A stretch of DNA of 64,000 nt from Lentilactobacillus sunkii DSM 19904 (GTDB lineage: Bacteria; Bacillota; Bacilli; Lactobacillales; Lactobacillaceae), in assembly GCF_001435575.1 (NCBI RefSeq), contig NZ_AZEA01000002.1, positions 124,001 to 188,000 on the forward strand, given 5' to 3'. Shown in pieces: positions 52,331 through 60,532 of this stretch (within the stretch, counting starts at the first letter, position 1; each line of letters starts with the position of its first letter). A program made the translations under genes and the position numbers. The notes under the pieces are model-generated. The model was given only the letters and a program-made list of their open reading frames with translations, was not told the origin of the DNA and ran no database searches.

Positions 52331-52662
52331 GACAAGGCGATATCTTTATTGTGAACTTTAACCCCAGTAAGGGGCATGAACAAATGTCACAACGACCAGC
52401 AATTGTATTGAGTAATGATTTAGTTGCTGAAACAAGCAATATGACAATTGTTGCACCAATTAGCAGCACTTCAAGGCACTATCCTATGTATCATCGGTTA
52501 CAAACAACGACGAAGGTGTATGGACAAGTTCTATTAGATCAAACTACCGCATTAGATCTACGTGCTCGTGGCGTTGATGATAATAGCGTCGTTGAACACA
52601 TATCTCGGCAAGAACTTGAAGACATCATTTACCAATATAGTTTGTTATTTGATATTGGGTGA
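52324..52662 (+). CDS. mazF: MazF/PemK-type endoribonuclease toxin
   Basis: A 112-residue PemK-fold protein: VRQGDIFIVNFNPSKGHEQMSQRPAIVLS (basic loop and the conserved GxEQxxxRPxxV), VAPISSTSR and VLLDQTTALDLRARG. An mRNA interferase that is neutralised by the overlapping antitoxin; probably stabilises the island. Confidence 0.9.
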   Translation: MVRQGDIFIVNFNPSKGHEQMSQRPAIVLSNDLVAETSNMTIVAPISSTSRHYPMYHRLQTTTKVYGQVLLDQTTALDLRARGVDDNSVVEHISRQELEDIIYQYSLLFDIG

Positions 52663-52703
52663 TGAAATCACGATTTTATTCATAACAAAGCAAACACAAA
52701 AAT

Positions 52704-52734
52704 GGCTCTCGACATTCATTGTCGGGAGCCTTTC
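52704..52734 (+). terminator. Terminator after mazEF
   Basis: GGCTCTCGACA pairs with TGTCGGGAGCC, followed by TTTCTG. Confidence 0.75.
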
Positions 52735-52845
52735 TGATGGATAAAATTGGGATTTTATCAGGAATATTGATTCCATTAAGGGTGATAGATGTATAATAAA
52801 TATGTTAAATATTGATAGGGTATATTAATTATTGGAGGGATTAGT

Positions 52846-54549
52846 TTGGTAAGAAAAATACATTGGAAAAATATTCTGTTAATTGGGTTTATGGCAATTA
52901 TTGGTTTTATGACATTCAGCCCAAACTCTCAAAGAGTTCTTGCAAGTTCACAAGGCCAAATGTCTAACCTTGGTACTACTAAAGGGACTCCAACAACAAT
53001 TACGCCTAAGCTTGCAAAGATTCCAACTGATGATAAGCAGAACTTGGATACATCTGCACATATTGTCAATGGAAATCATATCAATTTGCAAACAGGATCT
53101 TTTTTACTTCAAGAAATGCAAGCGAAGTATATGTTGGACAATATATGGACTACCCAAGTCCCCAGCGTTTTAAATAAAGCTGGCTCAGATGAGGGAGAGA
53201 ATTGGACGGGAACTGGTCATACTCGCGATGGCATTACAGGTGAGGGGAAAGATGGAGCAGGCGTAACATATACATTCACAGATGGAAAGCTCTTGATCGT
53301 ACCCGATGACTCAAACATAGTTTCACAAACTGATACGCTTTGGAATGCTGCTTATTACACAATTGACGAACACCACATAATGATTAAATGTATGGGTGGA
53401 ACTTGGGACGGTACAAAGAAAATGGATGATAATACATACACATACTTCTTTGTAACAGTCACAGGACCTTCTAGTATCAACGTTAAATTCATGCCATTTT
53501 CTGGTCATTATGATGGTCTAGACTACATCCATTTCCTAATGGATCTAGATCTTACCGAACAGGAGACGAAAGGTACAAACATTGACAATCCAAGTAGCAA
53601 AACAACTGATAAATATACTAATGTGATGGCATTCAACTTACCTCCACGCCATTCAGATGATGCGTCAGAGCCTTCATGGCAAGTATATATTCCAACTAGA
53701 AAATTAAATAGTTTTACAAATCAAATATTTTCTAAAAACCAAATTATGAAAAAACAGTTAGCTATTGCCAAACGAGATCCATGGCATGTTCAACAGAAGA
53801 TCGAGACCGATGCGTGGCAAGAAACAAACGGCAACTTCCTTAAAAGCCTATACGATACATTAAAATCTGTGGAAAGCCCTAAAAGTATTTCGAATTTTAA
53901 AAAAGCTGTTAATATAATGAAAGCCCCTAATCCAGAAAAGGACTACCCAAAATTCAATAAGTTCATTAAGAAATACAAGAATAAACATCCTAAAGCATAT
54001 AAACAAATTCGTTCATTTGAGAAGAAACATCCAAGCAGTATCACCAAAGAACGAATGAAGTTAGAGCCGATGACAAGGATACAACGATCGCAAATCGAAT
54101 CGTTAAAAGAATATATGATTCAGTATGCAAATGCAAAGCTGAGTAAAGGTGATTACGACTACAATAAGCTTAATAAAATTAGTTCAAAACTTGATACTGT
54201 ATTGCGAGGCAAGGCTGAGTTTAAAGAAACCTTTGATAAATACATGAGAGGTTATAATATCTTAAATGATGTTATATCATTTGAACGAGCCATTGTATAT
54301 GTTGGCGAGAGTCAAAATGACCCAGTTTCATTCATTAATAATCAACGGGACTTAGAGTCATTCCCTGTTCAGAAAGTTGAAAGTCAGAATATAATTAATG
54401 CTTTCGCACAAGCTTATCAAATTAATAATAAAACTAAGTCAGGTTATATTGAAATGACCGCTCATGTAAAAGAAAATGGCTATCCAATGTACATCACAGT
54501 CCAACAAACAAATGATGCACCAGATGGTCTCGTTCCATATACTTATTAG
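52846..54549 (+). CDS. Large secreted protein of unknown function
   Basis: A 567-residue exported protein; TTG start at 52846 behind TTGGAGGG. The signal peptide/TM is about 8-30 (NILLIGFMAIIGFMTF). The N-terminal half is beta-rich and acidic (KDGAGVTYTFTDGKLLIVPD, TYFFVTVTGPSSINVKF); the middle is Lys-rich and helical (FNKFIKKYKNKHPKAYKQI, SFEKKHPSS); the C-terminus has NAFAQAYQINNKTKSG. No anchor motif. I do not recognise the family; it is typical of lactobacillar surface or secreted effectors of low conservation. Confidence 0.65.
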   Translation: MVRKIHWKNILLIGFMAIIGFMTFSPNSQRVLASSQGQMSNLGTTKGTPTTITPKLAKIPTDDKQNLDTSAHIVNGNHINLQTGSFLLQEMQAKYMLDNIWTTQVPSVLNKAGSDEGENWTGTGHTRDGITGEGKDGAGVTYTFTDGKLLIVPDDSNIVSQTDTLWNAAYYTIDEHHIMIKCMGGTWDGTKKMDDNTYTYFFVTVTGPSSINVKFMPFSGHYDGLDYIHFLMDLDLTEQETKGTNIDNPSSKTTDKYTNVMAFNLPPRHSDDASEPSWQVYIPTRKLNSFTNQIFSKNQIMKKQLAIAKRDPWHVQQKIETDAWQETNGNFLKSLYDTLKSVESPKSISNFKKAVNIMKAPNPEKDYPKFNKFIKKYKNKHPKAYKQIRSFEKKHPSSITKERMKLEPMTRIQRSQIESLKEYMIQYANAKLSKGDYDYNKLNKISSKLDTVLRGKAEFKETFDKYMRGYNILNDVISFERAIVYVGESQNDPVSFINNQRDLESFPVQKVESQNIINAFAQAYQINNKTKSGYIEMTAHVKENGYPMYITVQQTNDAPDGLVPYTY

Positions 54550-54570
54550 GGTTATTTCAATTTAGAAATG

Positions 54571-54610
54571 AGAAGTGTTGAACCAAAACGGGCAACGCTT
54601 CTTTTTTTTG
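54571..54610 (+). terminator. Terminator after the large secreted protein
   Basis: AGAAGTGTTG pairs with CAACGCTTCT (one G-T pair), followed by a run of eight T. Confidence 0.85.
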
Positions 54611-54867
54611 CATGGTTGGATTTAATGAATAGCGCGCATCTAATCTCAAAAAACATATGAATTTTGATTATACTAAAAAAGCCCGAATTCAATTCGGATT
54701 TTCCTAGTGATTGCAAATATTTGGAGCGATTGAACTCCGTATAGGATTGTAACACATTTAATTGCCATTAGATATTCGAGGCAATCCCCTTTTTCTATAG
54801 GATTCTTTAACCCAAAATGACATATGGGGTTGAGCAAAAGTAGACGAAAGTGCAACTTTTTGATAAT

Positions 54868-54881
54868 TTAAAGCGCTTACT
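54868..54881. promoter_or_regulatory. cre-like box upstream of the OYE-family oxidoreductase
   Basis: TTAAAGCGCTTACT matches the cre pattern except at the second base; about 45 bp upstream of the start. The rest of 54611-54926 is AT-rich and shows no gene. Confidence 0.45.
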
Positions 54882-54926
54882 TTACATGTTAATATAATCA
54901 CATACAAACAAGGAGGATCACTGATA

Positions 54927-56111
54927 ATGAAGAAAATACTTGATAAAGTAACATTAAAACATGGTGCAGTTCTGAACGATCGACTTGTGATGGCCCCGAT
55001 GGTCACATGGGCAGGAAATGATGATGGAGACGTCACTCAGGAACAACTCGATTACTATGCAGCTCGATCTCAAGTTGCTGGAATGATTATTACCGAAGCA
55101 ACGTATGTCGACCCAGCAGGTATAGCATTTAAAGGACAAATTGGAATTTCATCAGATAAATATATCTCAGGATTAACGAAGTTAGCTGATGTAATCAAAT
55201 CACATGGTGCGAAAGCAATACTTCAACTTCATCATGGCGGGCGTCAAGCTGCTGTTTATTATGATCGTGGAGGAAGTCCAGTTGTTCCAACCGAGAAAGA
55301 TTATCCTTTCATAGATTATCCAGTCAGGACAATTACTGAAGGGGAAATTTTGAGGGTAATCAAAGAATTTGGTGAGGGAACTATTCGTGCAATTAAAGCA
55401 GGATTTGATGGCGTTGAAATTCATGGTGCTAACCACTACTTATTACAACAGTTCTTTTCTGCATACTCAAATGAGCGGACCGATTGGTACGGAGGATCAC
55501 TGGATAAGCGAATGAACTTCATTTTAGATATCATTTCTGAAGTGGAGAAAGTTGCTAAAGAGTACGCAAAGCCAGACTTTATTATTGGGTTAAGAATTAG
55601 TCAGCAAGAGATTCATGGAGAAAATTACGGCTTTGGTTGGGAAGATAATTGTGAATTTATCAAACGACTGAATTCTACTGCGTTAGACTATTTGCACATT
55701 TCGGCAATGGGTAATGCTGTAGATGGTTGGAAAGCACAACCAAACGATAAAGATGCTAGTTTTACAGAACTATATGCAAAGTCAATTGATCCAAGCATTA
55801 AACTGATTGCATGTGGTGATATCCTAACAGTTGAGGATGCAAAAGAGGCTGTACAAGTTGCAGATTTAGCTGGATTAGCAAGAGAAGCGCTAATGGATCC
55901 GAAGTTTGGTAAAAAGTTGCACGATGGTAAACCAGAAACAGTTGTATCAAGAATATCAAAAGAACGATTACCATTGCTTAAATGGCCTTCAGGATTATAT
56001 GATGTAATTATCAAGGGCGAAGGATGGCAGGGGGATATCCCAAAACACGGTTATGTTACGGATGTACCGATGCCCGGCGATGAAGAAGTTGTTGAATATC
56101 AAAGAAACTAG
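54927..56111 (+). CDS. Old-yellow-enzyme family NADH:flavin oxidoreductase
   Basis: A 394-residue FMN-binding TIM-barrel reductase: RLVMAPMVTWAGNDDG, QLHHGGRQA, the signature GVEIHGANHYLLQQFFSAYSN (about 166-186) and DWYGGSLDKRMNF. It is single-domain (about 390 residues), without the Fe-S/FAD extension of 2,4-dienoyl-CoA reductase. These enzymes reduce activated alkenes with NAD(P)H. The start follows AAGGAGG. A LysR gene lies convergent on the 3' side. Confidence 0.9.
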   Translation: MKKILDKVTLKHGAVLNDRLVMAPMVTWAGNDDGDVTQEQLDYYAARSQVAGMIITEATYVDPAGIAFKGQIGISSDKYISGLTKLADVIKSHGAKAILQLHHGGRQAAVYYDRGGSPVVPTEKDYPFIDYPVRTITEGEILRVIKEFGEGTIRAIKAGFDGVEIHGANHYLLQQFFSAYSNERTDWYGGSLDKRMNFILDIISEVEKVAKEYAKPDFIIGLRISQQEIHGENYGFGWEDNCEFIKRLNSTALDYLHISAMGNAVDGWKAQPNDKDASFTELYAKSIDPSIKLIACGDILTVEDAKEAVQVADLAGLAREALMDPKFGKKLHDGKPETVVSRISKERLPLLKWPSGLYDVIIKGEGWQGDIPKHGYVTDVPMPGDEEVVEYQRN

Positions 56112-56113
56112 AT

Positions 56114-56156
56114 AACTAAAAGCAACGGTCCAATTACAGGATCGTTGCTTTTAGTT
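56114..56156. terminator. Bidirectional terminator between OYE and LysR genes
   Basis: AACTAAAAGCAACG pairs with CGTTGCTTTTAGTT; the lysR stop codon lies within the right arm. Confidence 0.85.
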
Positions 56157-57053
56157 TGTTAATTTGTTAGTTGTTTTCTGCATAATATCCATTAACATTG
56201 GTGATAATAACTTACTATTATCATAAACCCAGCCTAAAACAAATCTATCGTCTACCAAGTTTTCGACACTTATGCTTGGCAACTTTTCCAGTGGAGAATA
56301 GACAGAAAATTTGGTTTGCCAGTCACGAGCGAACGTTACAGCATTCAATTCACGAATGGATGACATTATTGTCCATGGATCACTAGTTCTAAGAACAACA
56401 TCTAATGGGCCGCACAAATACTGAAGTTGTCGGAAGATATTTTCGTTATAAGGATCATCAAACAGCACAAACCTTTGTTGCCGTAATTGGGTGGTCGTAA
56501 CTTGACGACAGTTCTTCAATTCATTATGTGCAGATGTAAATAATCGAAGATGACCGTCATGAACGGGGCGGAATGCCAAATGTTTGATATCATTATGACT
56601 ATAATCATTGATCGCTGCAAAGCCGAGATCAACACTATGATGAGCAACTAAATCGACCACGTCAGCAGAAGAGGTCTGTATAAGATTTAGTCTGAAACTC
56701 ATATTTTGCTTTTGCATTTGAATGTACTCATTTAAAAACGGCTTTAAGATTGTATTTGCAAAAGCAACCGTAAATACTTCTTTCCTTTTTACAATTCCTA
56801 GATTGGATGCATAGTCCTTAAACTTAGACGCATTATTTGATATCTGTTTGGCAAGTGGTAAAAGCTCCTCTCCTTCAGGAGTGAGTTGTGTACCATTGCG
56901 ATCCCTTTCAAAAATTTTGACGCCAAGCTCTTCTTCAAGTTGAGAAATTGACTTACTAAGTCCTGACTGACTAATATGTAATGCATCAGCAGTGTTCGCC
57001 AAAGTTTGATATTTTGAAAGTTCAACTACATAGATTAATTGGTCCAAAGTCAT
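56151..57053 (-). CDS. LysR-family transcriptional regulator
   Basis: A 300-residue protein: N-terminal winged HTH (LDQLIYVVELSKYQTLANTADALHISQSGLSKSI) and a LysR substrate-binding domain (about 90-290). The start follows AGGAG. The probable target is the adjacent oxidoreductase, though the usual divergent layout is absent; the genes are convergent. Confidence 0.88.
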   Translation of the reverse strand: MTLDQLIYVVELSKYQTLANTADALHISQSGLSKSISQLEEELGVKIFERDRNGTQLTPEGEELLPLAKQISNNASKFKDYASNLGIVKRKEVFTVAFANTILKPFLNEYIQMQKQNMSFRLNLIQTSSADVVDLVAHHSVDLGFAAINDYSHNDIKHLAFRPVHDGHLRLFTSAHNELKNCRQVTTTQLRQQRFVLFDDPYNENIFRQLQYLCGPLDVVLRTSDPWTIMSSIRELNAVTFARDWQTKFSVYSPLEKLPSISVENLVDDRFVLGWVYDNSKLLSPMLMDIMQKTTNKLTN

Positions 57054-57100
57054 GTTAGTGTCTCCTTTTGTCTTTACGGGGCATTAAATTAAAGGCACAG

Positions 57101-57694
57101 TTAAATCCCGATGCTGAAGTGATCAAGTGAATTGTCAATCTCATCCTCAGTGATGCCGATGTAGCGTTTCGTAATTTGTTGTGATGAATGATTGAAAATC
57201 TCCATCAATGTAGCAATATCATGCGTGCGCTTGTAATAATGGTAGCCGAATGTTTTGCGCATGGTATGTGTGCCCAAGTCATCACGGCCCATCTGTTTAC
57301 CCAACACCTCGAACATTCGGTAAACGCCATTTACAGTCAAGTGTTTGGATCGATCTTTGTATGATGGAAACAGCCAATCATCATCCGATTTATCAGCAAT
57401 ATATTCATCGATTTGTTCGGCAAGGTTTGATAAGTTTAATTTGCGACGTTTGTGAGTTTTTTCTTCCACTATATAGGGCTTTTTGGTATTTCGAAATTCA
57501 CCAACTTTTCGAACGACAATATCGCTGGCACGGAGCCCCGTATTAATTCCGAACAAAAAAAGTAATAAATCACGTTTGCCCATTTTGTTTTTGCTCAAAA
57601 AGAATTTTGCAGTTTCAATATCGGTTTGAGTGCGCAAAGGTTGGACGTTTAATTTTTGACCTTTATTAGTATTATGCTTTTTAGTTTCCATCAT
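57101..57694 (-). CDS. Small catalytic-domain-only tyrosine recombinase
   Basis: About 197 residues. Catalytic residues are all present: Arg in TGLRASD, HTMRKT (HxxR), His in NHSSQQ, and Tyr in RYIGIT. There is no N-terminal core-binding domain, so it is about half the size of a phage integrase, like the short recombinases of some lactobacillar and staphylococcal plasmids. ATG 57694 is used because GAGGTGG lies 5 nt upstream. An array of inverted repeats lies immediately upstream (57728-57887). Confidence 0.87.
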   Translation of the reverse strand: MMETKKHNTNKGQKLNVQPLRTQTDIETAKFFLSKNKMGKRDLLLFLFGINTGLRASDIVVRKVGEFRNTKKPYIVEEKTHKRRKLNLSNLAEQIDEYIADKSDDDWLFPSYKDRSKHLTVNGVYRMFEVLGKQMGRDDLGTHTMRKTFGYHYYKRTHDIATLMEIFNHSSQQITKRYIGITEDEIDNSLDHFSIGI

Positions 57695-57727
57695 TTGATC
57701 CACCTCGATTACAAATTCATTTTACAC

Positions 57728-57887
57728 TAACGCACGCTTACATTCAATACCGTGCGTTATAACCAGTGAAAATTTAACGCACGGTTCCGAGGATAATCTC
57801 GTTAAACCGTGCGTTAGAAATGAATCGTTTTAAGAAGCCTGATTTAACGGTAAATGTTACGCACGCTTTTACCCAAAAGCGTGCGTT
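57728..57887. repeat. Array of six alternating CGCACG/CGTGCG repeats upstream of the recombinase
   Basis: Three inverted pairs: TAACGCACG (57728-57736) with CGTGCGTTA (57751-57759); TAACGCACGGTT (57775-57786) with AACCGTGCGTTA (57805-57816); ACGCACGCTTTT (57859-57870) with AAAAGCGTGCGT (57875-57886). The first pair shares only the 9-bp core, the other two have 12-bp perfect arms with spacers of 18 and 4 nt. Confidence 0.85.
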
Positions 57888-57970
57888 AGCATGTCAGATA
57901 CTTGCCTATATATTTTGCTTAGGAAGAAGTTGTCATATAATCTAAATACACAGCTGAAGGAGGAAACGTC

Positions 57971-58234
57971 ATGAATAAAAAAATATTTGTTACTAGAGTA
58001 TCTTCAAACAACCAAGTTACGATTCCAAATACAGTTCTCAAAGCTTTACATGTCAATCCATCCGATGAAATTGAATGGACTGTAGAATTGAACGACCTAA
58101 TTACTGTAAGGAAAGCATCCCCACAAAAGAACGACTTCTGGAAAGCAGTTGATGCACAAGAAAGAAAATACGGCAGTGTGAATACTTCAGAAATCAACTG
58201 GGGAAAAGACGTCGGCTCAGAAAAACTAGAATAA
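57971..58234 (+). CDS. AbrB/MazE-type antitoxin-like protein, without an adjacent cognate toxin
   Basis: An 87-residue protein with an AbrB-type N-terminus (TRVSSNNQVTIPNTVLKALHV) and acidic tail (NWGKDVGSEKLE). The start follows GAAGGAGG. No toxin gene follows on the same strand; the next gene (Fic) is convergent. It might be an orphan antitoxin or an anti-addiction remnant. Confidence 0.78.
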   Translation: MNKKIFVTRVSSNNQVTIPNTVLKALHVNPSDEIEWTVELNDLITVRKASPQKNDFWKAVDAQERKYGSVNTSEINWGKDVGSEKLE

Positions 58235-58254
58235 TACAGTCACTCATTCTCGGC

Positions 58255-58902
58255 TTAATTATCAATTGCCACCACACAATACATCTTCATCCAGTCAATC
58301 ATCCTATTAGGGTTGCCATCCATATAATATTGGCTTAACAATCGATTGAACATATCAAACTGCTTAAGTGGAACATTGATCAAGTGATGTCCTTTGCCCA
58401 GCAGGATAGCATTTGCTGCCACGATGGCTGTTCGCTTATTGCCATCCCAAAACAGCTGTGAGCGCATCAGATAAAGCATCAGCTCCAAGGCAGCATCAAG
58501 CAATGAACGCCCCTCACCCATCACATTGATCAATGACCGTTGGACTGACTTTTCATCAGGAATGGGAGGAATGTAACTGACTCCACCGATTTGAACACTG
58601 CCCGTGCGAAGCTTACCCCACTCAAGTGACTCATCCTTTGCAACAAAACCATTGATTGTTTTGATGGTTGAAAGATTAAAATCGGGTTTTGTGTTAATAA
58701 TGTAGCTCCAGGCATCCCTTAAGTTGGCTATTACGAGTTGGTCGTCATCTGAGACGGCTTGAAGCTTGTTACCTTGTAGCAACTCACCCACCTGGTCGTA
58801 CGTAGCATGAATATCTTCAAATTGAGCTTCCGAGTAAATCAGATTAATCAGATTGGACTTTATGAACTGAATATTATTATGTATGTTTGCTTTGTGCGTC
58901 AT
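58255..58902 (-). CDS. Fic/DOC-family protein with Gln in place of the catalytic His
   Basis: A 215-residue Fic-domain protein. The motif region reads SQLFWDGNKRTAIVAAN (about 146-162), where the family consensus is H-x-F-x-D/E-G-N-x-R; the first His is Gln. Other Fic features remain: TGSVQIGGVSYIPP (flap) and the helix LEWGKLR. The start follows AGGAGG. It would be expected to lack standard AMP-transfer activity, or to act differently. Convergent with the antitoxin-like gene. Confidence 0.83.
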   Translation of the reverse strand: MTHKANIHNNIQFIKSNLINLIYSEAQFEDIHATYDQVGELLQGNKLQAVSDDDQLVIANLRDAWSYIINTKPDFNLSTIKTINGFVAKDESLEWGKLRTGSVQIGGVSYIPPIPDEKSVQRSLINVMGEGRSLLDAALELMLYLMRSQLFWDGNKRTAIVAANAILLGKGHHLINVPLKQFDMFNRLLSQYYMDGNPNRMIDWMKMYCVVAIDN

Positions 58903-59407
58903 CCTTTAATGCCTCCTGAATATAGTGGTATTCGTCATTTTATGGGAATAATTCTATGTGACAAAACACCTGCAGATACTTATTATCACCATAACAAATT
59001 TAAAAGCTTCAATTTTTTGAAGCTGCAATATTTAGAATATCTAACATTCATGTCCAACCAAAGCTATGCACCCTGAAAAGCGGGGGTACTTTCCTCGTTT
59101 GTTCAAAGCATGATCAGCTAATATGTGGTAGCTGGTGCAAATATTTATCATGGGGTAATTGAAGATAAGGTTCTCAATTCACAAATCAAATCTTAAGCCT
59201 TTTTCTTACTCAAAGAATAGCGTCTTGAAGCCGTTCTACCCCAGATATTAGAAATTATTGGGCCAGGCTTTTTTGACTGGCCTCATGGGTGTTTGCACTC
59301 CTTCGTCCAGTCACTATTACTTGTGAATTTTTAAAATCAGGTATTTGGTTGTTATTATAATCGAAAAAGCCTGATGGTGCTCACACCGTCACATGATTGT
59401 AAAAAAA

Positions 59408-59432
59408 AAGAGGCGTCTCAATGACGTCCCTC
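59408..59432 (-). terminator. Terminator downstream of the excisionase-like gene
   Basis: On the minus strand GAGG-GA-CGTC pairs with GACG-CCTC, followed by nine T. The stretch 58903-59407 shows only degenerate sequence without a gene I can support. Confidence 0.6.
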
Positions 59433-59447
59433 CTATAGATGATAATA

Positions 59448-59462
59448 ATTGCCCTCGCTAAG
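59448..59462. repeat. 15-bp direct repeat, copy 1
   Basis: ATTGCCCTCGCTAAG is repeated exactly at 60496-60510, flanking the excisionase and XRE genes. Confidence 0.6.
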
Positions 59463-59473
59463 ACTAATTAATT

Positions 59474-59746
59474 TTAATAATTGTTATGTTCGTAAAACTC
59501 GTTGCAGGCTTCTTTGGAAATTCGCAAAAGGCCTTCGATATTGATAACCTTTAACCCTGCTGGGATGAACTTTCGTTCTAGTGTGGATCTCGAGCAATTC
59601 ATATACTTGGCTGCTTGATCAATCTTCATATATTCAGGAAATTGTGACTCTACTTTTGATTGGCCAAACATTTCATGCACGGTACTTTGAATGACGGATT
59701 GAAGTTGCTCTAAGAATTCCTTTGGTAATGATAAAGTTGCTTCCAT
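59474..59746 (-). CDS. Excisionase-like helix-turn-helix protein
   Basis: A 90-residue protein with MKIDQAAKYMNCSRSTLERKF, the MerR/Xis-type winged-helix motif (about 40-60), and a C-terminal RISKEACNEFYEHN. The start follows AAGGAG. Beside the integrase it probably acts as excisionase (Xis) or element regulator. Confidence 0.75.
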   Translation of the reverse strand: MEATLSLPKEFLEQLQSVIQSTVHEMFGQSKVESQFPEYMKIDQAAKYMNCSRSTLERKFIPAGLKVINIEGLLRISKEACNEFYEHNNY

Positions 59747-59902
59747 ACACGTCTCCTTATCTAAAATTTTGCTATGTTTCTCAGCTTTATTATGATATCA
59801 TATAGATGATTTTAAAACAATACTTTTTAGATACTATTTATCAGTAAAAGTTGATTCAATACTTATCTCAATATAGAGAAATTCTGAAAGAGGTGTTCAT
59901 GG

Positions 59903-60481
59903 ATGGTCAATGTAAACAATCAAGACTCGTCCAAGAAAGCAAATGCTACCAAAAATGATGTGAATGAATTTACGTCTCCAGGGATGCGGATCAAAAAAAT
60001 CAGAGTAGAGAACAGTATGACTCAACAACAATTCGCTGATGTTCTCAATGAACTAACAGGCACCACAACAATTTTAAAGGGCAGCGTCAACAATTGGGAA
60101 CATGATCGTAACTTGCCCAATAAGAAACGTCTAGGGGCAATTGCGCACTTAGGTAACACATCTGTATCAAGCATCGTGAGTGGTCGGTCGTTTGGTCAGC
60201 AGATACTCATTAATGAGTCAGGGATGGATGTTATCAAAACAAAAGTCAAAGAAGCATTGGCATCCCAGAGCAACATTGAACTCACCAAAAAGGATGAGCA
60301 ATTAATTGATGCGTTCATTGGCCTACTCAACGCTTTAAAGTGGTCAGGAAAGACAACGCTTGGAAAAGATCTTGATAATATCCTCAAGACCTTAACAGAC
60401 GTTATCAACACCCCTAAGAAAGTAAACGTTCAAAAGTTGAATATTCTGTTTATTGAATTTGTAGAGAACTTAAAAAGATAG
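59903..60481 (+). CDS. XRE-family transcriptional regulator of the island
   Basis: A 192-residue protein: an N-terminal extension, then an XRE HTH (about 30-75; MRIKKIRVENSMTQQQFADVL and SVNNWEHDRNLPNKKRL) and a C-terminal helical domain of unknown function. The start follows AAGAGG. It is divergent from the excisionase-like gene, as in phage immunity regions, and 51 bp upstream of the integrase. Confidence 0.82.
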   Translation: MVNVNNQDSSKKANATKNDVNEFTSPGMRIKKIRVENSMTQQQFADVLNELTGTTTILKGSVNNWEHDRNLPNKKRLGAIAHLGNTSVSSIVSGRSFGQQILINESGMDVIKTKVKEALASQSNIELTKKDEQLIDAFIGLLNALKWSGKTTLGKDLDNILKTLTDVINTPKKVNVQKLNILFIEFVENLKR

Positions 60482-60495
60482 CCACTTCCCCATCC

Positions 60496-60510
60496 ATTGC
60501 CCTCGCTAAG
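60496..60510. repeat. 15-bp direct repeat, copy 2
   Basis: ATTGCCCTCGCTAAG, identical to 59448-59462; located between the XRE stop and the integrase ribosome site. Confidence 0.6.
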
Positions 60511-60532
60511 CAACGATGGAGGAATAACTAAC

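Noticed and set aside
57728-57887. CRISPR-like array
   Set aside because: Repeats are short, alternating in orientation and unevenly spaced; no cas genes. Better explained as protein-binding inverted repeats.
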